NCBI RefSeq assembly: GCF_024296865.1
Contig: NZ_CP101134.1
Location: forward strand, 1,240,001-1,304,000
Direction of reading: 5' to 3'
Source of the DNA: Sphingobacterium sp. LZ7M1
GTDB lineage: Bacteria; Bacteroidota; Bacteroidia; Sphingobacteriales; Sphingobacteriaceae
Length of the DNA stretch: 64,000 nucleotides
Shown: positions 8,594-17,500 of the stretch, in pieces
Position numbering within the stretch: position 1 is the stretch's first letter
Layout: every line of letters starts with the position of its first letter
Notes under the pieces: model-generated
Databases searched by the model: none
Told to the model about the DNA's origin: nothing
Seen by the model: the letters and a program-made list of their open reading frames with translations, nothing else
Translations under genes and position numbers: made by a program

Positions 8594-8643
8594 AAAACGT
8601 CCTCCGAAGTCGGCGTTTTGTATGAATTAAAAATGGATTAGTG

Positions 8644-9075
8644 ATGAATGAAAACAGCAGAAAGCAGTTAAAAAAGGGCGGGCGTCCTCTAAAAAACGAT
8701 CCCGCTAAAATCCGGTACACGATTTCCTTTAATGAGGAAGAGCATGCCCGTTTTCTTGACTTATTTGAAAAGTCCGGTATGCAGGTTAAGGCACATTTTA
8801 TAACCTCTTGCATCTTCGATAAGACGATAAAATCTGTTAAAATAGACAAAGGAACAATTGATTTTTATATGCGATTGACTTCGTTTCACAGTCAATTTCG
8901 ATCTATTGGCGTGAATTATAATCAGGTCGTAAAGCTATTGTATAAGAACTTTTCGGAGAAAAAGGCAGCAGCATATCTCTATAAATTGGAAAAACATACG
9001 GCTGAAATGACCGCCTTGTTTAAAGAAATTGTCCAGATAACGGAAGAATTTGATGTAAAATATCTGAAAAAATAA
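8644..9075 (+). CDS. mobA: MobA mobilisation accessory protein
   Basis: A 143-residue DNA-binding relaxosome accessory protein. The N terminus is basic (RKQLKKGGRPLKNDPAK), followed by IRYTISFNEEEHARFLDLFEKSG, a ribbon-helix-helix-like segment, and a helical C terminus (about residues 75-143) as in MobA/MobC accessory proteins. The ATG at 8644 is preferred; an in-frame GTG directly before it would add one residue. It ends eight bases before the relaxase start, so the two genes form one unit. Its likely job is to bind oriT and help the relaxase nick. Confidence 0.85.
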   Translation: MNENSRKQLKKGGRPLKNDPAKIRYTISFNEEEHARFLDLFEKSGMQVKAHFITSCIFDKTIKSVKIDKGTIDFYMRLTSFHSQFRSIGVNYNQVVKLLYKNFSEKKAAAYLYKLEKHTAEMTALFKEIVQITEEFDVKYLKK

Positions 9076-9083
9076 CAGCAGAA

Positions 9084-10364
9084 ATGATTGCGAAAATTGG
9101 TAGAAGCGCAAATTTATACGGAGCCTTGGCATATAATCAGCTCAAAGTGGAGAACGAAAATGGACAAATTTTGTTCGCCAATAAGATAATTGAAACTGCT
9201 AACGGACATTATTCCGTAGCACAATTAGCCCAATCTTTTGCTCCTTATCTCATCGCCAACCGCAATACCGAGAAACATACGTTGCATATTTCGCTCAATC
9301 CTGATCCCAAGGATAATGTAGATGATGATAAGTTTAGGGAAATGGCGGAAGAATATATGCGTGAAATGGGTTACGGCGAACAGCCTTTTGTGGTCTTCAA
9401 ACATACCGATATTGACCGTAGTCATATCCATATCGTATCGGTCTGCGTGGACGAACAGGGCGTGAAAATTTCGGATAGTTTTGAGAAAATGCGGTCTATG
9501 AGTGTATGCCGTGAACTGGAAAGAAAACACGGTCTGATACCCGCAACGGACAAAGAACGTAATCACAATGATAAGGTTTTTCGTCCGGTGGATTATCGGG
9601 CAAGTGATATAAAAAGTCAGATTGCTTCGGTCATTCGCCACTTGCCGAACTATTATCAATACCAAACTTTGGGAGAATACAATGCTTTGCTTTCCCTGTT
9701 CAATATTACCACCGAGAAAGTGGAGGGAGAATTACACGGAAAGGCACAGCAGGGTTTATTGTACATTCCATTGAATGAGAAAGGCGAAAAAGCAGGACAT
9801 CCGTTCAAGGCTTCGTTTTTCGGAAAGAACGCAGGGCTTCCGGCTTTGGAATTGCATTTTGCGAAATGCAAAACAACCCTGAAAGATACCGCAACCAAAC
9901 AGACTTTAAAATCAGCCGTTACCATTGCCCTGCAATCAACGGTTGACGAATTGAGCTTTAAAAAACAGTTAGGCGAGCAAGGTATCAATGTAGTGATACG
10001 CAGAAACGATACCGGACGAATTTACGGTATGTCGTTCATTGACCACAACTCTAAAAGCGTTTGGAACGGTTCACGATTGGCAAAAGAACTTTCTGCCAAT
10101 ACCTTTAATGATTATTGGAACAATAATATCAAAGCGGAGATTAAAGAGCCAGTTGCACCCCTACCAAAATTGTCCAAACCGACTGATACGGAGGATTTAC
10201 CTGCGGAAGAACCACATCATTTGTTCGACTTCTTAAATACTGAAAAACACGAAGACGGTTTGATAGAAGCCTTTGGAGGTTTGCTCATACCTGAAGCACA
10301 GGGGGAAGATTACGAGGAACAGGATTTTGCTAATAGGATGAAGAAAAAGAAAAGAAGACTATAG
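9084..10364 (+). CDS. mobB: MobB relaxase
   Basis: Relaxase/mobilisation nuclease of 426 residues that nicks oriT and stays covalently attached to the transferred strand. The N-terminal catalytic domain begins MIAKIGRSANLYGALAYN. It has the three-histidine metal motif region HTLHISLNP (about residue 75) and FKHTDIDRSHIHIVSV (about residues 107-122). The catalytic tyrosine is probably one near Y13-Y17, by family analogy. The C-terminal ~150 residues are charged and poorly conserved, ending in a poly-Lys stretch. The next core gene should be mobC, but a mercury operon of about 1.2 kb lies between. Confidence 0.92.
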   Translation: MIAKIGRSANLYGALAYNQLKVENENGQILFANKIIETANGHYSVAQLAQSFAPYLIANRNTEKHTLHISLNPDPKDNVDDDKFREMAEEYMREMGYGEQPFVVFKHTDIDRSHIHIVSVCVDEQGVKISDSFEKMRSMSVCRELERKHGLIPATDKERNHNDKVFRPVDYRASDIKSQIASVIRHLPNYYQYQTLGEYNALLSLFNITTEKVEGELHGKAQQGLLYIPLNEKGEKAGHPFKASFFGKNAGLPALELHFAKCKTTLKDTATKQTLKSAVTIALQSTVDELSFKKQLGEQGINVVIRRNDTGRIYGMSFIDHNSKSVWNGSRLAKELSANTFNDYWNNNIKAEIKEPVAPLPKLSKPTDTEDLPAEEPHHLFDFLNTEKHEDGLIEAFGGLLIPEAQGEDYEEQDFANRMKKKKRRL

Positions 10365-10425
10365 TAAGTCATCTTTTGGAATTAAAATCTGCTTTTAAAA
10401 CGATTTGTTAAATTGTATTTTAGCA

Positions 10426-10456
10426 TTTGCTTAAATAAACGAATTAACTATATTTG
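10426..10456 (+). promoter_or_regulatory. Promoter and candidate operator of the mer-type operon
   Basis: TATATTTG at 10449-10456 fits the TAnnTTTG box. The ATG of the regulator follows at 10461, suggesting a leaderless transcript. An imperfect palindrome at 10426-10443 (TTTGCTTA facing TAAACGAA) overlaps the expected upstream element and could bind the ArsR-type regulator it precedes. Confidence 0.5.
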
Positions 10457-10460
10457 CACT

Positions 10461-10835
10461 ATGGGTAATAATTCTTGTATACGTCAACAAGCAGACATTG
10501 AACAAATAAACCGCTGTAAAGACCGGGTTTTAGAGCTTAACGATTCGTTTGATTATTTATCGAATGGGCTTGAATTGGCAGGAAATACCGTAAGACTTAA
10601 AATTCTCTTCCTACTTTACGAAGAAAAACGACTTTGTGTTTGCGATATAAGCGACGTTCTTGGAATGACAATCTCGGCAGTTTCACAACATTTACGAAAA
10701 CTTAAAGACCGTAATCTAGTAGAAACAGACAGGGAGGCCCAAACTATTTTTTATTCATTGACCAAGGAATATGAAAAATTGCTAAAACCGTTTTTTAAAA
10801 TACTTGATGAAAACAAAGTCATAGAAGCAATATGA
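10461..10835 (+). CDS. ArsR-family metal repressor of the mercury operon
   Basis: A 124-residue winged-helix repressor expected to leave DNA when metal binds. I chose the ATG at 10461 because it lies just after a promoter box; an earlier in-frame ATG would place part of the protein upstream of it. The helix-turn-helix spans about residues 55-85 (RLCVCDISDVLGMTISAVSQHL). The CVCD motif in the recognition region is the classic ArsR-type metal site, and an extra Cys is present near the N terminus (NNSCIRQ). Its stop overlaps the merTP start by four bases. Bacteroidetes mer operons often use ArsR-type rather than MerR-type control. Confidence 0.85.
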   Translation: MGNNSCIRQQADIEQINRCKDRVLELNDSFDYLSNGLELAGNTVRLKILFLLYEEKRLCVCDISDVLGMTISAVSQHLRKLKDRNLVETDREAQTIFYSLTKEYEKLLKPFFKILDENKVIEAI

Positions 10836-11425
10836 AAACAAACAACAAACTTATCGGCGCAGGACTTTTGACTGCAATTGCAGCTTCACTTTGTTGCGTT
10901 ACACCAGTTTTGGCTCTCATTGCAGGAACAAGCGGACTTGCCTCCACTTTTTCTTGGCTTGAATCTTTCAGACCGTATTTTATCGGTTTGACAATTTTGG
11001 TTCTTGGTTTTGCTTGGTATCAAAAGTTAAAGCCTAAAAAGCAAATTGATTGCAATTGTGAAACAGCAGAAAAACCAAAATTCATTCAGTCGAAAACGTT
11101 TTTAGGAATTGTAACATCATTTGCAATAGTAATGCTTGCTTTTCCATATTATTCAAGTGTTTTCTACCCAAAGACAGAAAAGCAAATCATAATAGTGGAC
11201 AAATCCAATATTGAAAAAGTAGAATTTACGATTAGCGGAATGACTTGTGCAAGTTGTGAAGAACACATAAATCACGAAGTGAATAAATTGATAGGGATTG
11301 TCAATCTAAAAGCTTCTTATGAAAATGGAAATACAATCGTAGAGTTTGACAACTCGAAAACAAATATTTCTGAAATTGAAAAAGCAATAAACTCAACAGG
11401 GTATTCTGTAACCGCGAAAAATTAA
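10832..11425 (+). CDS. merTP: MerT-MerP fusion, mercuric ion transporter
   Basis: A 197-residue inner-membrane protein. Residues 1-110 form the MerT part, with three hydrophobic segments and the paired cysteines ASLCCVTPVLAL in TM1. A Cys pair (DCNCE) lies in the loop after TM2. Residues ~120-197 form a MerP-like HMA domain with SGMTCASCEEH. The fusion is known in Bacteroidetes and moves Hg(II) into the cytoplasm. It overlaps its ArsR regulator by four bases. No merA or merB occurs anywhere in the window, which is odd because import without reduction should be harmful unless a reductase is encoded elsewhere. Confidence 0.88.
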   Translation: MKTNNKLIGAGLLTAIAASLCCVTPVLALIAGTSGLASTFSWLESFRPYFIGLTILVLGFAWYQKLKPKKQIDCNCETAEKPKFIQSKTFLGIVTSFAIVMLAFPYYSSVFYPKTEKQIIIVDKSNIEKVEFTISGMTCASCEEHINHEVNKLIGIVNLKASYENGNTIVEFDNSKTNISEIEKAINSTGYSVTAKN

Positions 11426-11432
11426 AATTAAA

Positions 11433-11639
11433 ATGGAAATCAAATTGCAATCAATAATCACTTGCCCCAACTGCGGACACAAGAAAGAAGAAACAATGCC
11501 GACAGATGCTTGCCAATATTTTTACGAATGTGAAAAGTGCAAACATGTTCTTAAACCAAAGCAAGGCGACTGTTGTGTTTATTGTAGTTATGGAAATGTT
11601 CCTTGTCCACCTATTCAGCAAAACAAAAAATGTTGCTAA
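11433..11639 (+). CDS. GDCCxxY-type Cys-rich protein of mer operons
   Basis: A 68-residue cytoplasmic Cys-rich protein. It has CPNCGH near residue 11, CEKCKH near residue 33, the GDCCVYCSYG motif at about residues 46-55, and a terminal KKCC. Small GDCCVxC-type proteins are regular members of mercury operons. The cysteines could shuttle or buffer Hg(II) or fold around zinc; function is not established. The gene lies seven bases after merTP and is the last gene of the operon. Confidence 0.8.
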   Translation: MEIKLQSIITCPNCGHKKEETMPTDACQYFYECEKCKHVLKPKQGDCCVYCSYGNVPCPPIQQNKKCC

Positions 11640-11743
11640 CGGGTATAAAACAAAAGAAGGTCGATATAACTAAAGTATTTTTATTTTACTACCTATAAAT
11701 ATTACTATATAAAAGGGGTATAGAAGCTATACCTCTTAGACCC

Positions 11744-11760
11744 AGCCGAACCCTGCCACT
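11744..11760 (-). repeat. Inverted copy of the AGTGGCAGGGTTcGGCT element
   Basis: The minus strand reads AGTGGCAGGGTTCGGCT, one base different from the copy at 44001. It lies 80 bases upstream of mobC, at the junction between the mercury operon and transfer core. Confidence 0.6.
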
Positions 11761-11839
11761 CACCGCCATCCACTACCACTTTTCCAAAGCCAATCTTTAT
11801 AGTCTTTAAATTCACGCCCGAACATTAAAATTAAAAATA

Positions 11840-13840
11840 ATGCAAGGAGAAGACGATTTAAGAGGTTTAGCCAAAATAATGGCTTTTATGAGAGCAGTTA
11901 GTATTCTATTAGTACTGATGCATCTTTATTGGTTTTGTTATGGTTTCTTTATGGAACGTGGCTGGACACTAGAAGTAATCAATAAAATATTAGGGAATTT
12001 TGACCGAACAGCCGGTTTGTTTTCGCATACTTTATATACCAAAGTATTTGCAATCGTGTTATTGGCTTTAAGCTGTTTGGGAACCAAAGGCGTGAAGAAC
12101 GAGAAGATAACCTGGTCAAAGATTTACGTGGCTTTGGGAATTGGTTTTTTGCTGTTCTTTCTGAATACACCACTGTTAAAGTTGTCGCCCATCATTGGCA
12201 CATTCTTTTATATACTGACTATCGGACTAGGTTATATTGCTTTGCTGATGGCTGGGGTTTGGATAAGCAGGTTATTGAAAAACAACCTGATGGATGATGT
12301 TTTCAATATGGAGAACGAAAGTTTTATGCAGGAAACCAAATTGATGGAAAATGAATATTCCGTAAACCTGCCTACTAAATTTTGGTACAATAAAAAGGAA
12401 CACAAGGGCTGGATCAATATAGTAAATCCTTTCAGAGCAACGATTGTTTTGGGGACTCCGGGTTCTGGTAAATCGTATGCCGTCGTTAACAATTATATCA
12501 AGCAACAAATTGAAAAAGGTTTTTCGATGTATATCTACGATTTCAAGTTTGACGACCTTTCTACTATTGCTTATAATCATTTATTGAAACATCAGGATAA
12601 GTACGAAATAAAACCAAAGTTCTACGTCATCAACTTTGACGATCCACGCAAGAGCCATCGTTGCAATCCGCTCAATCCAGATTTTATGACTGACATATCC
12701 GATGCTTACGAAGCCGCTTACACGATTATGTTGAACCTCAACAGAAGCTGGATACAAAAACAAGGAGATTTCTTTGTCGAATCTCCAATTATTCTTTTAG
12801 CGGCTATCATCTGGTTTTTAAAAATTTACGAGAATGGTAAGTATTGCACCTTTCCACACGCCATTGAATTGCTGAATAAAAAGTATTCGGATGTATTTAC
12901 CATTTTAACTTCGTATCCTGATTTGGAAAACTATCTTTCACCATTTATGGATGCTTGGCAAGGCGGAGCACAAGACCAGTTGCAGGGACAAATTGCATCG
13001 GCTAAAATCCCTTTGTCACGAATGATATCACCGCAGTTGTATTGGGTTATGACAGGCGCTGATTTTTCATTGGACATCAACAACCCGAACGAGCCGAAGA
13101 TTTTGTGCGTGGGTAACAATCCCGACCGTCAAAATATCTACTCCGCAGCTTTGGGCTTGTACAACTCCCGAATTGTCAAGCTCATCAATAAGAAAGGACA
13201 ATTAAAGAGTTCGGTTATTATAGATGAGTTGCCCACGATTTATTTTAGAGGGTTGGACAATCTTATCGCAACGGCGAGAAGTAATAAGGTGGCTGTGTGC
13301 TTGGGCTTTCAGGACTTTTCGCAGTTGATACGTGATTACGGCGATAAAGAAGCTAAAGTTATTCAAAACACCGTAGGTAATGTATTCAGTGGACAGGTTG
13401 TAGGAGAAACGGCAAAAAGCCTTTCGGAACGTTTTGGAAAAGTATTACAGAAACGTCAAAGTATGACGATAAACCGTAATGATAAATCAACTTCTATTTC
13501 TACACAATTAGACAGCCTTATTCCGGCTTCCAAAATTTCAACCTTAACGCAGGGTATGTTTGTCGGTTCTGTATCGGATAATTTTGACGATCGTATCGAA
13601 CAAAAGATATTTCACGCAGAAATCGTGGTCGATAATGAAAAGGTAGCCGCCGAAACAAAAGCCTATCAAAAGATACCGCAAATCCTATCCTTTGTAGATG
13701 AGCAAGGCGAGGATAAAATGAAGCAGGAAATTGAAAGCAATTACCGTCAGATAAAATCAGATATTCTGCATATCGTCGAAAGTGAAATGGAACGGATTAA
13801 GAATGACCCGAACTTACAGCATTTGATACAGCAAGAGTAA
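11840..13840 (+). CDS. mobC: MobC, VirD4-type coupling protein
   Basis: A 666-residue coupling ATPase that links the relaxosome to the secretion channel. The N terminus has the YWFCY motif (HLYWFCYGFF, about residues 34-43) and four hydrophobic segments up to residue ~145. Walker A (LGTPGSGKSYAVV) is at about residues 202-214 and a Walker B-like SSVIIDELPTIYF near residue 460. TraG/TraM recognition-type motifs (LGFQDFSQLIRDYG) follow. Length and order match MobC of Bacteroidetes conjugative elements. The mercury operon separates it from mobB, so it probably uses its own promoter in 11640-11839. Confidence 0.92.
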   Translation: MQGEDDLRGLAKIMAFMRAVSILLVLMHLYWFCYGFFMERGWTLEVINKILGNFDRTAGLFSHTLYTKVFAIVLLALSCLGTKGVKNEKITWSKIYVALGIGFLLFFLNTPLLKLSPIIGTFFYILTIGLGYIALLMAGVWISRLLKNNLMDDVFNMENESFMQETKLMENEYSVNLPTKFWYNKKEHKGWINIVNPFRATIVLGTPGSGKSYAVVNNYIKQQIEKGFSMYIYDFKFDDLSTIAYNHLLKHQDKYEIKPKFYVINFDDPRKSHRCNPLNPDFMTDISDAYEAAYTIMLNLNRSWIQKQGDFFVESPIILLAAIIWFLKIYENGKYCTFPHAIELLNKKYSDVFTILTSYPDLENYLSPFMDAWQGGAQDQLQGQIASAKIPLSRMISPQLYWVMTGADFSLDINNPNEPKILCVGNNPDRQNIYSAALGLYNSRIVKLINKKGQLKSSVIIDELPTIYFRGLDNLIATARSNKVAVCLGFQDFSQLIRDYGDKEAKVIQNTVGNVFSGQVVGETAKSLSERFGKVLQKRQSMTINRNDKSTSISTQLDSLIPASKISTLTQGMFVGSVSDNFDDRIEQKIFHAEIVVDNEKVAAETKAYQKIPQILSFVDEQGEDKMKQEIESNYRQIKSDILHIVESEMERIKNDPNLQHLIQQE

Positions 13841-13877
13841 TAAAGGTACAAGTGGAAATTTTTAGTATAGACTAAAA

Positions 13878-13927
13878 AATATTGGCGATACTTCTTCTTA
13901 AATTTAGTATGGAGTGTCGCCAATATT
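13878..13927. terminator. Hairpin after mobC
   Basis: Arms 13878-13892 and 13913-13927 pair over 15 bases with one mismatch and a 20-base loop, followed by GTTTTG. It probably ends mobC transcription before the zinc module. Confidence 0.65.
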
Positions 13928-13999
13928 GTTTTGAACAGTATGTAAAACAAATATTCAGAATGAAAAAGGATATTATATAAAATAGTAATTATTCAAAAC

Positions 14000-14036
14000 A
14001 ATGCAATGCCATTGCATTACTTTTTTACTAACTTTG
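14000..14036 (+). promoter_or_regulatory. Fur-family box and promoter of the Zn/Cd efflux operon
   Basis: A perfect 19-base palindrome (14000-14018) has the core TGCAAT-GCC-ATTGCA at 14002-14016. The -7 box TAACTTTG lies at 14029-14036, 12 bases after the core. The same 6-3-6 core with the same spacing to a -7 box occurs at 20564-20578, and the module encodes a Fur-family regulator at 20149. Confidence 0.75.
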
Positions 14037-14045
14037 CAAAAGAAT

Positions 14046-14381
14046 ATGAAAGTCTTTTTTTCCATATTGGCAATTTATATGATGGCGGTATTTTTAATGC
14101 CTTGTACCGATATGTATGAAAAGGAGAGTTTTCAAAACCATAACCATTCAGAAGAATTAGCCCATAAAGCAAGCCACGACCATCAGGAAAAACCTGATAT
14201 GTGCAGTCCGTTTTGTTTATGCGGTTGTTGTGGAATGGTGTCGGGCATAGTGCTTCAATGGAATGTATATAACTTAGTTAAGAAGACCTTTGACTTGTCT
14301 AAGGCCAAAGTTTACTATAAATCTATCTTTATATCCCTCTATCTGGGAGAAATTTGGCAACCGCCAAAGATTAATGCATAA
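14046..14381 (+). CDS. Small secreted His/Cys-rich leader protein ending WQPPKINA
   Basis: A 111-residue protein. The ATG at 14046, nine bases after a promoter box, starts an export segment (MKVFFSILAIYMMAVFLMP). The body carries clustered His (NHNHSEELAHKASHDH) and then a Cys block (MCSPFCLCGCCGM), so its metal ligands differ from the copper-block relatives. It ends EIWQPPKINA-stop, one residue longer than the related proteins. Two hairpins follow at 14412-14458 before the CzcA-type pump starts at 14511. I infer a metal-sensing leader role for Zn/Cd; a periplasmic metal-binding protein is the alternative. Confidence 0.75.
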   Translation: MKVFFSILAIYMMAVFLMPCTDMYEKESFQNHNHSEELAHKASHDHQEKPDMCSPFCLCGCCGMVSGIVLQWNVYNLVKKTFDLSKAKVYYKSIFISLYLGEIWQPPKINA

Positions 14382-14411
14382 TTTTTAATGTTTAAATGAT
14401 TACAGCTTAAT

Positions 14412-14458
14412 GCTAACAGCGTTAGCTTGGTTTTTAGGGTATTTATATTCCCTAAAAA
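14412..14458 (+). promoter_or_regulatory. Hairpins between leader protein and CzcA
   Basis: GCTAAC-AGC-GTTAGC at 14412-14426 and a 9-base stem (14431-14439 with 14450-14458) lie between the leader stop (14381) and the pump start (14511). They could act as attenuators or expose the downstream start on ribosome stalling. Confidence 0.5.
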
Positions 14459-14510
14459 CATAATCATTATGATTTTATCATTATTTATCCATCATTAATC
14501 ATCACAAAAA

Positions 14511-17500
14511 GTGTTAAATAACATTATAAAATTCTCTATAAAGAATAAGTTCATTATAGGATTAATGACCTTATTACTCATCATTTGGGGGGTATGGAGT
14601 GCCACGAAAATCCCCATTGATGCCCAACCTGACATTACAAACAATCAGGTTCAGATTATTACCCTGTCACCAACATTAGCAGGACAGGAGGTGGAGCAAC
14701 TGGTTACATTTCCTGTAGAGCAAAGTATCGTCAATCTTCCCAAAGTAGAAGAAATAAGAAGTGTTTCGAGGTTTGGACTATCTGTTGTAACCGTAGTGTT
14801 TCAAGACAATGTCGATATTTATTTTGCAAGACAGTTGGTAAGCCAACAGCTGAAAGAAGCACAAGACCAGATACCTGATGGAGTTGGAACGCCTGAACTT
14901 GCTCCTGTCAGTACAGGTCTTGGCGAAGTGTACCAATACATTCTCCATCCCAAACAAGGAAGCGAAGATAAATATTCTGCAATGGATTTACGGACAATGC
15001 AGGATTGGATTGTCGCCAGACAACTTTACGGTACTCCGGGAATTGCAGAAGTTAATAGTTTCGGCGGTCTGCTCAAACAATACGAGGTATCCGTTGACCC
15101 TAACCGCATCAAAGCGATGGACGTCAGTATCTCCGATATTTTTACTGCACTCGAAAACAACAACCAAAATACCGGAGGCGCTTATATTGATAAGAAACCC
15201 AATGCATACTTCATTCGGGGAATTGGTTTAGTCACTTCACTGGAAGATGTAGGTAATATTGTTGTTAAAAATACGGAAAGTGTTCCGGTATTCATCAAAG
15301 ATGTAGCAAAAGTACAATTTGGTCACGCTACCCGATACGGAGCAATGACCTATAACGGCGAAGTAGATGCTGTGGGAGGTATTGTAATGATGCTCAAGGG
15401 AGAAAACACTGCTACGGTCGTAAAAAACATCAAAGAAAAAATACCGGTTATCCAACAATCTCTACCCGATGATGTGGTCATAGAACCTTATTTGGATAGA
15501 ATGAACCTGGTAGATAGAGCGATAAGTACTGTCGAAAAAAACCTAATTGAAGGTGCATTAATCGTAATATTTGTATTGATTATCTTCTTAGGGAATTTCA
15601 GGGCAGGTTTAATCGTCGCATCAGCTATACCGTTATCAATGCTTTTTGCATTGGGAATGATGAGGTTATTTGGCGTAAGTGCCAACCTGATGAGTTTGGG
15701 AGCTATTGATTTCGGATTGATAGTGGACGGTTCGCTGATCGTTGTTGAAGCCACAATGCACCATTTGGGCTTACGGAAATCCACTCAAAAACTTACGCAG
15801 GCAGAAATGGACGAGGAGGTGTATGAATCTGCAAGAAAAATCCGTACGAGTGCAGCATTTGGAGAAATCATTATCCTCATTGTTTATATTCCTATCCTTA
15901 CTTTGGTCGGCATAGAAGGAAAAATGTTTACGCCAATGGCGCAGACCGTAAGTTTCGCCATTTTGGGAGCTTTGATTTTGTCCTTTACCTATATCCCGAT
16001 GATGAGTGCCTTGTGTCTGTCTAAAAAACCGATTACCAAAAGGAATTTTTCAGACAAAATGATGGACTATCTTCAAGGGGTTTATAAGCCTTTGTTAGAA
16101 AAAGCCATTCGGATAAAATATGTGATTATTGCGGTTGCCGTCGGACTTTTTACCATTAGTATATTCCTTTTTTCACGGATGGGCGGAGAGTTCCTGCCAA
16201 CATTGGGCGAGGGCGATTTTGCTTTCCATTGTATTTTGCCGCAAGGAACATCCTTAAGCCAAAGTCTGGAAACCTCTATGCAGGCATCTAAGATAATCAA
16301 GGAGTTTGACGAAGTAAAAATGGTTGTAGGAAAAACGGGGGCTGCCGAAGTACCGACAGACCCGATGCCGCCCGAAGCGACCGACCTGATGATTATTCTT
16401 AAACCACAGGACGAATGGAAAACAAAGAAATCGTATGACGAACTTTCCAATGAAATGATGGAGAAACTCGAAGTTATTCCCGGTGTATTCTTTGAAGCCA
16501 ACCAGCCGATACAGATGAGGTTTAATGAACTGATGACGGGTATCAGGCAAGATGTAGCTGTGAAAATATTCGGAGAGAACCTCGACAGTTTGTTGATTTA
16601 TGCCAATAAAGCCAATGCCATTATTCAAACGGTAGAGGGTGCAACCGCTCCGCAGGTAGAACGGATAGCAGGTCTTCCACAGATTAATATCGAATACGAC
16701 CGTACCCGAATAGCCAACTATGGCTTGAATGTACAGGAGATAAACGATATTGTCAGTACTGCGTTTGCAGGTAAATCAGCAGGCGTGGTTTATGAAAATG
16801 AGCGTAGATTTGATTTGGTGGTACGGCTTGATGAAGAACACCGCAGTTCTATTGAGGATGTGAGCAATCTGTTTATTCCACTTCCAAACGGAGAGCAGGT
16901 TCCACTTTCGCAGGTTGCCAACATTGACTATAAATTAGGTCCTGCACAAATCAGCCGTGAAGGAGGAAAACGAAGGATATATGTCGGATTTAATGTACAA
17001 GGGCGGGATGTAGCAAGTGTTGTAGAAGAAATTCAGGATAAGTTGGCTGAACAGGTTAAGCTACCGACAGGATATTATTTTACCTATGGCGGTCAGTTTG
17101 AGAACCTCCAAAAAGCTACTGACAGATTACTGATTGCAGTACCTATCGCCCTGCTTTTGATTTTTATCTTATTGTACTTCACGTTTCATTCGTTCAAGGA
17201 AGCCGTTTTGGTCTATACAGCTATCCCGATGAGTGCCATTGGAGGTGTGTTTGCCCTATTGTTGAGGGATATGCCATTCAGCATATCAGCAGGTGTAGGG
17301 TTTATCGCTTTGTTTGGTGTTGCTGTTCTGAACGGGATTGTACTGATTTCCACATTCAACAGATTGGAAAAAGAGGGTTGGAACGAGATTATCCCGAGAA
17401 TTATCGAGGGGGCTAAAACAAGACTAAGACCCGTATTAATGACAGCGTCGGTAGCAAGTTTAGGTTTCTTACCGATGGCATTGAGTACAAGTGCGGGTGC

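Larger units (their letters stand above)
7956..8643. other. Intergenic region between traA and mobA
   Basis: No convincing gene is present. The left part (7980-8290) is AT-rich and carries repeated TGCTTTTA-like words. A copy of the repeated core motif lies at 8334-8347. The right part (8451-8593) is a cluster of hairpins described separately as a candidate oriT. Divergent promoters for traA and mobA must lie here, but I cannot fix them. Confidence 0.6.
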
